The notes beneath the pieces were generated by a model. The model was not told the origin of the DNA. It searched no databases and worked only from the letters and a program-made list of their open reading frames with translations. Shown piece by piece: positions 1-8,534 of a stretch of DNA of 26,291 nt (position 1 is the first letter of the stretch; each line of letters begins with the position of its first letter). Where the stretch lies: positions 1 to 26,291 of the forward strand of contig JBBBWG010006591.1 in assembly GCA_037176905.1 (NCBI GenBank), read 5' to 3'. The position numbers and the translations under genes are program-made. Origin of the DNA: Azolla pinnata. Its lineage: Eukaryota; Streptophyta; Polypodiopsida; Salviniales; Salviniaceae.

Positions 1-416
1 TTCTAGAAGGTTGGTAGCTGCATTCCGAGAAGGTTCTTTAGAAAGTTCGACGAGAAGGTTGGTAGCTGCATTCCGAGAAGGTTCTTTAGAAAGTTCGTGG
101 AGAAGGTTGGTAGCTGCATTCCGAGAAGGTTCTTTAGAAAGTTCGACGAGAAGGTTGGTAGCTGCGTTCCGAGAAGGTTCTTTAGAAAGTTCGTGGAGAA
201 GGTTGGTAGCTGCATTCCGAGAAGGTTCTTTAGAAAGTTCGACGAGAAGGTTGGTAGCTGCGTTCCGAGAAGGTTCTTTAGAAAGTTCGTGGAGAAGGTT
301 GGTAGCTGCGTTCCGAGGAGGTTCTTTAGAAAGTTCGACGAGAAGGTTGGTAGCTGCATTCCGAGAAGGTTCTTTAGAAACTTCGAGGAGAAGGTTGGTA
401 GCTGCGTTCCGAGAAG
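1..416. repeat. 48-bp tandem satellite, nine copies, 96-bp higher-order dimer
   Basis: The core TTGGTAGCTG recurs at 11, 59, 107, 155, 203, 251, 299, 347 and 395, an exact 48-bp period. The segment joining units alternates strictly between TTCGACGAG and TTCGTGGAG until the last unit (CTTCGAGGAG), so the real repeat is a 96-bp dimer. Each unit also holds two GAAnnTTC dyads (GAAGGTTC and GAAAGTTC). Because 48 is divisible by 3, several frames stay open on both strands; I read those as by-products of the repeat and not genes. The array probably continues left of the window, since position 1 already resembles the end of a unit. Confidence 0.95.
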
Positions 417-1140
417 CTCACGTGATCACTGCTACAGTAGAAATTACTCCCCTAGTCACATACCTCCAGAAAAAAAAAAGTTTTAGAAATAGCTCTGGAC
501 GCCTGTATTAGATCTTAAGTAGAACAAAAAAAAAAAAGAGCAGCTCAATTTCGAGTGTAACGGTAAAATTCTCTCTGGCTACATACCTCTAAAAAGTTTT
601 AGAAAGTTGGAGACGGTTCTACAAAAGGCTTCCGAACATATTTTGGAAACTTTTCCTAGCAAGTCTTAGAAAAGTTCGAGAAAGTTCTAGAAAAAGTTCG
701 AGAAGGTTCTAGAAAAGTTCCAAGCGTATTTTTCGAAATATTGTCTACTCGTATACATCTAGAAGGTTTTAAAAGTTTTGGAATTTTTTTGTTTTTTTGA
801 ATTACTCAGCTAGTCACATACATGCGTCTAGAAAGTCTTAGAAAGTTTGAGACAGTTAAGTTTAGAAAAATATTCTTTAACATACACCTAGAAAAGTTTT
901 AACAAGTTTCTAAGAAGGTTCTAGAAAAGTTCCAAGTGTATTTTCGAAATATTGTCTACTCGTATACATCTAGAAAGTTTTAAAAGTTTTGGAATTCTTT
1001 TTTGTTTTTGGAATACTCAGCCAGTCACATACATACATCTAGAAAGTTTTAGAAAGTTTGCGACAGTTAAGTTTGGAAAAATATTCTCTAGTAACATACA
1101 CCTAGAAAAGTTTTAACAAGTTTGAGTAGAGTTCTGGAGC
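417..1140. repeat. Diverged GAA/TTC-rich tract with a ~211-bp tandem repeat
   Basis: Variants of CTAGAAAGTTTTAGAAAG fill this stretch and look like decayed relatives of the 48-bp satellite. A larger unit is repeated twice: the word GTCTACTCGTATACATC occurs at 743 and 954, and both copies continue through similar AGTCACATACAT and GACAGTTAAGTTT segments to about 1130. No coding potential is visible. Confidence 0.75.
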
Positions 1141-1182
1141 ATTTTCTTTACTATTCTCGAATGCCGCATTACCTCTACAGAA

Positions 1183-1235
1183 CCCTGAACCCTGAACCCT
1201 AAACCCTGAACCCTAAACCCTGAACCCTGAACCAT
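1183..1235. repeat. Interstitial telomere-like repeats (CCCTGAA/CCCTAAA)
   Basis: About seven consecutive 7-bp units alternate between CCCTGAA and CCCTAAA. The plant telomere unit is CCCTAAA, so this is a degenerate interstitial telomeric block on the plus strand, bordering the satellite region. Confidence 0.9.
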
Positions 1236-1370
1236 CGTCCAGAACATTCTAATGCATGTACTTCACGAACCTCGCGGCATTGTTTTAAAGCACCGTCTTT
1301 TGACCTTTGGTTCGTTTCACACCCGTTCGCCTTGTCTCCTTTTTCTTCTTTTCTGGGCCCCGTCCACCAG

Positions 1371-1652
1371 ACTTCTTCGGGGCGCTCCGAGCCCGCGTCT
1401 ACGACGACGAGGTCCGACGCTGGGTTTCGGATGTGGGCGTGGAGAGCATGGCCCGGCTCCTCGTCAACTCCAAGTCTGGGCCCCCCACGTTCGAGAAGCC
1501 CACGATGACTCTAGGCAAGCTGCTCGACTACGGGCGCATGCTCGTGCAGGAGCAGGAGAACGTGAAGCGCGTGAGGCTCGCCGACAAGTACCTCAAGGAA
1601 GCTGCCCTGGGAGACGCCAACGAGGATTCCATTGGTCGAGGCACCGTTTATG
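1371..1652 (+). CDS. Orphan coding exon of an unrecognised gene (possible fragment)
   Basis: An open stretch without stops is preceded by a pyrimidine-rich tract ending in CCACCAG at 1370 and followed by a plausible donor (TG|GTTAGT) after 1652. In the open frame it begins FFGALRARVYDDEVRRW and contains GVESMARLLVNS and KLLDYGRMLVQEQENVKRV. It has balanced amino-acid composition, helix-forming character and GC-rich third positions, so it looks like genuine protein. The first in-frame ATG is at 1448, mid-sequence, so this is better read as an internal exon than a whole gene. I do not recognise the family. I found no matching exon nearby, so it may be part of a gene with long introns or a captured gene fragment. 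Confidence 0.45.
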
Positions 1653-2358
1653 GTTAGTAGTTTCTCCATCCCCCCTTTTAAACCTGAAGCAGGTCAATTT
1701 GCCTGATAACGAGATTAAGAGCGAAGGAAATGGATGAAGGGTGCTTGACCACACACCAGACTACCCTCGAGCAGAGTCTTTTAAGTGGAAGATTTCCAAG
1801 AGCCTAGCCTCACCAATAGAGTCTTTGTAAGTGGAAGATTTCCAAGAGAGTTAGTTTCACCATTGCTTGCCTTCGACTTGTGAACTCGTCGATCCCGGGC
1901 GTAATCAGGCATCATATATGTCTTCTACGCTTGCCGATCAATCGGATGCTAGCATCCCATGTTTCGACCACTTTGCTGATCTGCAGCGTGGAATCTCGAG
2001 TAATGGTGCGAAGCGATGATGGTCCGCTTGAGCGCTAGTCGTACACGAGTTCGTTCCTTTTCCAACAACTAGGGCTCCCCCACAGAGGTCGGGGTGAGGG
2101 CTTTGTGCACGTGATTGGGTGTCGTGGGATTTTGGGATCCGGGAATCGATCGCAAGCCATATCAGCGCACTGTTTCCCGCCTGTGATCGATGCCGGCCGT
2201 CTTCTCGACGTCAGACCTTTGGATGAATCGAGAGAGACGATCGGAATCGATCACGAATCATCCTCCGCTTCAATCCCAAGTCTGTCGAATCGGCGCTGTG
2301 TGTGCTCTGTCTAGTGGATCGAAGAATCGATCGATTCGCAACACAAACAACATGGGTT

Positions 2359-2360
<2 letters not shown>
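1653..2360. other. Non-coding stretch with a short direct duplication
   Basis: No convincing exon. The motif AAGTGGAAGATTTCCAAGAG occurs twice, near 1781 and 1831, followed each time by a similar TTCACCA-type sequence, so a roughly 50-bp segment was duplicated. The rest appears unique. Confidence 0.5.

Positions 2361-2390
<30 letters not shown>
2361..2390. repeat. (TG)n microsatellite
   Basis: About 14 uninterrupted TG dinucleotides. Alternating purine-pyrimidine DNA of this kind can adopt Z-form. Confidence 0.95.
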
Positions 2391-2392
<2 letters not shown>

Positions 2393-2483
2393 GTGGTTGG
2401 GATCAGATCATTGTTTGCTGCGCTTTCGGGTTTTGCCGTTGATTCCCTCGACCGACTGATGCGACGAAAATTAGTGTTCTCAT

Positions 2484-2899
2484 ACATGTATGTATGTATG
2501 TATGTATGTATGTATGTATGTATGTAGGCGTGTGTATGTATGTATTATGTAGGCATGTGTATGTATGTATGTATGTAGGCATGTGTATGTATGTACGTAG
2601 GCAGGTGCTTGAATGTATGTAGGCAGGTGTATGTATGTACGCAGGCAGGTGTATGTGTATGTATGTATGTATGTATGTATGCAGGCAGGTGTATGTGTAT
2701 GTATGTATGTATGCAGGCGGGTGTATGTGCATGCATGTATGTATGCAGGCAGGTGTATGTGCATGCATATATGTATGCAGGCAGGGGTATGTGCATGCAT
2801 GTATGTATGCAGGCATGTGTATGTGTGTGTGTGTGCGTGTGCATGTGTGTATGTGTGCGTGTGCATGTGTGCATGTATGTATGCATGCATGCACATGAT
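2484..2899. repeat. (ATGT)n-derived array with a 32-bp higher-order unit
   Basis: It begins as pure TATG tetranucleotides (about 2484-2525) and becomes a minisatellite in which GCAGGC recurs every 32 bp at 2713, 2745, 2777 and 2809, separated by GTGTATGTGCATGCATGT-type sequence. Almost every base alternates purine and pyrimidine outside the AGGCAGG core. Long Cys/Met/Tyr/Val-only reading frames crossing it are repeat artefacts. Confidence 0.92.
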
Positions 2900-2902
2900 G
2901 AC

Positions 2903-3583
2903 AAAGAGATTGGTGGGGCAGGTGCCAGGAAGCCGACGCAGATCCAGGAAGAGGAGGCTGTGGCGATTGAAGAAGAAAACAAGGAACAGGAAGCAGCGGC
3001 AGCAGCAGCAGCAGCAGCAGCAGGTGAAGCGAAGCCCGCCATAGCCAGCGAGGAGCCAGCAGCAGCAGCAGAAGAAGCATTGACAGAGGAGAAGAAGGCG
3101 GGGGAAGAAACGAAGGCTGAAGCAGACGCAGAAGAAGAAGAAGAAGAAGACGAAGTGGTGGAAGCAGCAGAGGAGGAAGGGAAGGCCGGCATATCCAGCG
3201 AGCAGCAGGAAGCCGCAGCGGCGGCGGCATTGACAGAGGAAGAGAAGAAGGCGGAGGAAGGAGAAGCGAAGGCTGAAGCAGAAGCAAAAGAAGAAGAAGA
3301 AGGAGAAGAAGAAGGGATGGAAGCGGCAGAGGAAGAAGAGAAGAAGGCCGCCATAGCCAGCGAGCAGATCGAAGCGGCGGCGGCATCGACAGAGGAGAAG
3401 AAGGCGGAGGAAGAAGGGGCGAACGGGGGCGCCGACGCACTTGCTGCTCCCGAGCCGGCGCCCTATCCTGTCGCCTAGCCCAAGAAGACGGCGGCTGACG
3501 GCGGGAAGGAGCTGTCCCGTCAGGGCGTTAGCGGCGCTCTCCGGAGCCTTCTGGGCGCCGTCTTCTCCATCCTCAAGAAATGA
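2903..3583 (+). pseudogene. Glu/Ala-rich ORF interrupted by an in-frame TAG
   Basis: From about 2903 the plus strand encodes a highly acidic, Ala- and Lys-rich sequence ending in PAPYPVA at a TAG (3476-3478). It contains three imperfect repeats of about 145-165 nt, each opening with an (A/G)I(A/S)SE motif (near 3039, 3187 and 3349), followed by poly-Ala, a TEE(E)KKA segment and a poly-Glu run. Past the TAG the same frame stays open for 34 more codons (PKKTAADGGKELSRQ, then an amphipathic SGALRSLLGAVFSILKK) to a TGA at 3581-3583. That tail looks like a natural C-terminus, which suggests a nonsense mutation or a splice that skips the TAG. Upstream, the frame merges into the ATGT array, so the true start or first exon is unresolved. 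I do not recognise the family. Confidence 0.4.
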
Positions 3584-4260
3584 TCTTCTATTCTTCTTCT
3601 TCTTCTTCCGTTCTCTATTTTTATTTCTTCAACCCTTCTCCTTTTGCAATTGTTTCTTTCCAAGTCCTTCGTGTTGTATCTATCCATCTATCTATCTATC
3701 TATATATATATAATATATATATATGGGAGTTGTTAAGATACATGGAGTTGTTTTTGGGCCCGAATCTCTGTCGTCGACTGCAGTCTGCGGCGCACCCTCC
3801 TCCGTCCGCTTGCGTCTGTTGTTTATTTAAACAGCTACTTCAACTTTCCCAGAGTTGTGAGTGGAGAAACAGCTACTTGCCAATGCCAAGGAATGGAATA
3901 CGAAAAGTTTTCAAGGCAGGTTTAATTAGTTGTAAATCTATATAGTTATGTAACATATTTAACCCGTATTTGACAACTATAGTTACATCTTCTAAGTATT
4001 CATAGATTGTTAAATTACAACTTTTAAGTATTTATAGATTGTTTGCGATGGTCTGAGGTGAATCGTCTAACACCTGGACAATGTCTCCCCGTGGTGTTTT
4101 TCTGGGGGTTTAGGGTTCCAAAACCCTACAACCGTAGATTATGATAAATACATAAAATGAATGAATGAATGAACGATTGAGTTTGTCGATCAACAAAATC
4201 CACAGATCGGCTTACATATGAGCAAATGTTCAAAGATCGAGGAAGGATTCTTTACCATGC
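3584..4260. other. Non-coding, with short simple repeats
   Basis: A pyrimidine-rich stretch is followed by (TATC)n/(TA)n at about 3678-3724, a small telomere-like patch (GGGTTTAGGGTTCCAAAACCCT) cut here only as a description near 4107-4128, and a (TGAA)n run near 4157-4172. No gene is apparent. Confidence 0.5.
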
Positions 4261-4480
4261 TTTCCACGGTGCGACAACGAACTAGAAGAGCAATGACGAA
4301 GCGCTGCAAGGATGATTTGATAAGCAGTCTGGTCGGAGATCATCTGTAAAATCGAGACGACAATTCGGCGGCATTTCGAAGCGACTCCAAGCAGATCAGA
4401 GAAGAAGCAACGGTGGAAACTTACGCAGATAGCACGCCATTCATCCCTCTAATGCCCCTTGCAAGAGGCAGCAGCTGGTA
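4261..4480 (-). other. Candidate minus-strand exon pair, uncertain
   Basis: On the minus strand a consensus donor (GC|GTAAGT, exon ending at 4435) faces a good acceptor (TTTTACAG, exon starting at 4343) across a 91-bp intron, a typical plant intron size. Joining them in phase 0 gives RDEWRAICMISDQTAYQIIL and continues through a Ser-rich stretch. A stop lies just upstream (TAG of CATTAG), which could itself be an acceptor. I do not recognise the product. It could equally be chance or part of the leader region of the downstream Rab gene on the other strand. Confidence 0.2.
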
Positions 4481-4732
4481 CAAGAATTCTCTCCTCGCCA
4501 ACAAAGCAGATTTGTTCCGCTCCTTGATTAAGGTTTATAAGTAGCCGAATAACGAGTACTGAAGCACTAATCAGGGCACACTGTGTTAATGACTAATGAC
4601 AAGAACATTGCTTTTGAAACAATGAAATAAAAGGCAAACAAGTAATTTACTTGATTTGAACAATTGGGAAATGGATTCATAAAACAGATCTGAATTTTGA
4701 TCAAATAAGGTAAAAAAAAAAACAAACAGAAG

Positions 4733-4867
4733 ATGTTTTGTTTCTTTTTTTCTTTTTATATTTTTATAGTTTTCTGTTTTGTTGCTTCTCTTGTTGTTCT
4801 ATTTTTTCCTTCACTGTTTTTTTTCTTTTGTGTTCTTTCTCCTGCATTTTTTTCTGCCTTTCTGCAG
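4733..4867 (+). promoter_or_regulatory. Likely 5'-UTR intron 3' end of the RAB7 gene
   Basis: A T-rich, pyrimidine-rich run of about 130 bases ends in TTTCTGCAG at 4867, only 15 bases before the RAB7 ATG. This is a strong 3' splice site, so the gene probably has a non-coding first exon upstream. The matching donor and the promoter could not be fixed. Confidence 0.55.
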
Positions 4868-4882
4868 GAAGCTTCCTTCGCC

Positions 4883-7800
4883 ATGGCCACTCGCAAGCGA
4901 ACTCTTCTCAAAGTCATCATCCTCGGAGACAGCGGGTAATGTCCTCTCTCTCTCTCTCTCTCCACCTCTTCGTCTTCTTATTCTCTTCAATTCTGTTTTT
5001 CCTTTGCTTTTTGCTTTCTCCGCTTTTGCCCTGGGATCCGTCGGGAAATCCATCCCGCTTGCACTTTGGATTTTTGTACTCGGATGTTGTGTAAGCTTCG
5101 CATTTCGGATAAACGCATCTTGGTTCCGCTTTCGCTTTGGATGTCGTATTCGGGGCTTTTGATCAACACATCTCGTGTTCAGGAGAAAAAAATCCACTCG
5201 GATGTTGTGTAAGCTTCGCATTTCGGATAAACGCATCTTGGTTCCGCTTTCGCTTTGGATGTCGTTATTCGGACTTAGTACAAGCTGCGAGCTTTTGATC
5301 CAGCACATCTCGTGTTCAGGAGAAAAAAGAAATGTATAACGGCTTCTCTGAATCGAAATATCCTAGGTGATTCTTCGAATGGTGCGTCGTCTTCAGATCT
5401 TTGCCCGTTCATGCTTAGATCCATTCGTGCTACTTGTCAAGGTCGGGAATTTCCTATCACGCAGTCTGAGGAAATCTGAGGATTCTGTCTCTCTGGTGTC
5501 ACTTTGTGCCTTCTAATAATCTATTGGGCCATGCTCGAGAGGAGGAGGGGGGATCGGCCACACGTCCTGATTGAAATTAATTGGTTTTAGCACATTTTTG
5601 TTACCATTTAAGGTGAAATCGCTAGATTGCCCGCTTGACATCCTCAGTTTTATATTTTCTATCAGTAGTTTCTGTGGCAACTCATGCTGAAATTCGCGGA
5701 ATCTTGACAATTGCGAATGTTAAAAGATGTTTTTCTCTGGGTTTATTCGTAGTTTTTGCAGCATATCTGGGTGATGTCTGAGATCTGACCATGTTAAATA
5801 TGGGTATTTTGCTGCTCTTTTGTATTCTACCTGCTTATATCAATTTGACATGGTCTCTAGAACATCTGAATACATCTAAGGAAGATTAAAGAAGTTGTGC
5901 ATTTGTTCATGAGACATATTGGCTTTCTGTAGCATTATTTGGCAAAACCTGCTTCGAATTCCCAACTTTAGTGCTCTTGTTCATGGAATATGTAATGCTT
6001 TCCCCAACTGTTCCCTAATTCACAGAAGGTTCAAGCTTATCAAGAATTTCTCTGGGTTGTTTTGGATCAAGTAAAAAATTTGAAACCACGGTTTTTTGTG
6101 AAATCGTGGAGTTTCCCTACCACATAAATGGCGAATTTCAGATGATTCACCACAGAGAGCTTTCTTATTTTCTCTGAGACGTATGGCTGAATTTGTTATG
6201 TTTTCATGCATATGCCTCATTCTTAACTCATTACGTTTTCCTTCTTTGCAGTGTCGGGAAAACCTCGTTGATGAATCAGTATCCAAATATTATTGTGGCT
6301 TTCATGTGCTCTTTCAAATATGATCATGTAGAAGACAAGAATTTTATGAGACCTTTGGTTTTGCTTAATTTATACTGTCATCAGATATGTCAACAAGAAA
6401 TTCAGTAACCAATACAAGGCAACCATTGGTGCTGATTTTCTAACCAAGGAAGTGCAAGTGGAAGATAGATTGGTCACGATGCAGGTTGGCTTATTTAGGC
6501 ATTGTGTTTTTTTCACTTATTTATCTTATGTGTACATAGATTGAGTGTCATCTCTATTTTTTGAAATTTCGATGATTCAGATATGGGACACTGCTGGGCA
6601 AGAGAGGTTTCAGAGCTTGGGAGTGGCATTCTATAGGGGTGCAGATTGCTGTGTGCTTGTGTATGACGTCAATGTCATGAAGTCCTTTGACAATCTAGAG
6701 AATTGGCGACGAGAGTTTCTTTTGCAGGTACGTCAGCTGTTCTTTGCTCGAAATACCTTAATAACTCCATCACACATGAGGTGCATAGTGTACGATATTT
6801 TCATTTTATGATGTATACCATAATAGAACGCATGGAAAACTACCAAAGTTGTAGAATTTTGGGAAATGTATTTTCAATAAGCAGGGATCATCCATCACCC
6901 TTGCATCAGAATATGTTTTGGTATTCTATTAGGCATTTCATGATTCAAAGTTGGTAAATGCAAGTTATCCATACAAAAACAAAAGTAAATGTCTAGGTTT
7001 CCAAAAGATCCATGAGAATGGTTTCGATGAGTGATATAACTTCACCATTTATCGCTATTCCAATGCTCTTGGCAAGTATGAAGTGTCAAAATATAATCTA
7101 TAAGATGGGTGTCACTGAATAAGCATGGTATTTGATGCTAGCATTTGTGGATCTTCATCAATGAATGCAAGATCCTTCTCTATAGTCTTTTGCCATATGT
7201 TCTTCAATGCCAGGCATGTGTTTATCTAGAGTAGCATGATTTGGATCAAATTGATGAAGTTCCCATCAACATGGAACTTTATATACTGTTTTATGCTTCA
7301 TGAGAAATGTGGTAAGATTGTGAAATGCAAAATCGTAAAAATTGAAATCAATATAGTACTGGAAAAAGAAAAAGAAAAAGAATTACGAATATATCTATGT
7401 TTGCTTTACATGGATCTGAAAATGGTGCTGTGATTATGTGTGTATTATATATATAGGTATGCATTTCGAACATATATCTGTCTGCATATATGAAAGTTTG
7501 TCTACATTTATTGTAGGTGGTATCAGCAATTTGTGATCTGACTGTTTAAAACATTCTGCACAGGCAAATCCATCTGATCCTGATAATTTCCCTTTTGTGG
7601 TGCTTGGCAATAAAGTGGACATTGATAGTGGTAATAGTAGAGTGGTATGTTCACTGACCAATGTACATTATTATTTCTCTGGAAGGATTTCTTTTGCAAT
7701 TATTTTGACTTGGAAATGCTACAGGTTTCTGAGAAAAAAGCGAAAACCTGGTGTGCTACCAAAGGAAACATACCCTATTTTGAAACTTCTGCAAAGGAGG

Positions 7801-8272
7801 ATCTCAATGTCGATGCGGCATTTCTCTGTATTGCCAAAAATGCTCTAAAAAATGAGACTGAGGAGGAGATGTAAGTTCCTTTAAGCTCAAGGTTGAAGCT
7901 GTGAGTCATATTGAAGATGTATTTGTTTCCCAATATTCATCAAATTTATTAACGTTTTCCTCAAATGATTAAAAACTGAATCTGCCAACGTTTTCCTCAA
8001 ATGAATTTGTGCATTGTTTTGTCTAGTGAATAACATACATCTATATAGGCCATTGAAATATCAGTGTCAGTTCTGTCTATAGCCTATTGTCTTTTGTTAA
8101 TTTTATGTTTGTCGGCAATAGTACATGTGCTCTTTATTGTTATAAGGGTTTTTACTTTGTAAGCCATAATTGATTTGTGGTCTCCTATTTTACTTTTGAT
8201 TGCAGATACATTCCCGAAACAATAGATGTTTCAGGAACGACGAGCCGCAGGACATCAACCTGTGAATGCTGA
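4883..8272 (+). CDS. RABG3: Rab7-type small GTPase (plant RABG3 subfamily)
   Basis: Seven coding exons: 4883-4935, 6252-6278, 6385-6484, 6581-6727, 7564-7644, 7725-7870, 8206-8272. They sum to 621 nt, a 206-aa protein, the normal length for the family. It starts [18 protein letters not shown]. Visible GTPase motifs are the P-loop GDSGVGKT (about residues 15-22), switch I ATIGADF, WDTAGQE with catalytic Gln67, NKVD (125-128) and ETSAK (156-160). The C-terminus is CEC, a Rab geranylgeranylation signal that anchors the protein to membranes. Family knowledge: plant Rab7 acts at late endosomes and the tonoplast in vacuolar trafficking with HOPS effectors. Every exon joins in phase at GT-AG sites. 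Exon 2 is only 27 nt. Intron 1 (1.3 kb) contains a 118-bp tandem duplication. No key residue is missing, so I expect a functional gene. Confidence 0.96.
5078..5328. repeat. ~118-bp tandem duplication in RAB7 intron 1
   Basis: The sequence beginning ACTCGGATGTTGTGTAAGCT at 5078 is repeated from 5196. Both copies run through a stretch with CGCATTTCGG and TGGTTCCGCTTTCGC and end in CTCGTGTTCAGGAGAAAAAA. The second copy has about 17-19 extra bases (near 5271-5290). The near-identity implies a recent event. Confidence 0.95.
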
Positions 8273-8528
8273 CTTCATTATTAATGAATCAAGCCTTTTT
8301 TATCAAATTATTGGAGACACAAAATGATGTAAATCAATGACCCATTGATCACATGGGTTTTTTCTATTCTATAAGTAGATCAGCTTTATTCAGATAGGCA
8401 CCATCTCTGTCTTCTTCGATGTCTTTTATGTTTTTTATTCTTGATTTAATTGTGAAAGCAAGGGGCAGGTGATTTTGCTATCGAACCTGTTTACGTGGTA
8501 TTTATTGTAAACAAAACAAGGGTACTGT

Positions 8529-8534
8529 AATAAA
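8529..8534 (+). terminator. Candidate RAB7 polyadenylation signal AATAAA
   Basis: A canonical AATAAA lies about 257 bases after the RAB7 stop codon in T-rich surroundings, a plausible 3'-UTR length. Plant polyadenylation signals are loose, so this is tentative. Confidence 0.35.

Noticed and set aside
1..416. CRISPR-like regular repeats
   Set aside because: The repeats abut directly with no unique spacers and the DNA is eukaryotic; this is a satellite.
3..511. Open frames on both strands encoding 16-residue repeats across the 48-bp array
   Set aside because: The period is a multiple of three and the unit lacks stops, so several frames stay open at once; no splice or promoter context supports a protein.
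1307..1370. Upstream extension of the orphan exon to 1307
   Set aside because: There is no ATG at 1307 (the codon is TTG) and this part reads as a polypyrimidine tract before an acceptor.
2480..2900. Long Cys/Met/Tyr/Val and His/Thr/Ile frames over the ATGT array
   Set aside because: Tetranucleotide repeats lacking stop codons produce such frames on every strand; composition is not that of a protein.
2403..3440. Leu/Pro/Ser-rich minus-strand frames opposite the acidic ORF
   Set aside because: Complement of GAA/GCA/GAG-rich sequence; they run into the microsatellite and have no coherent domain.
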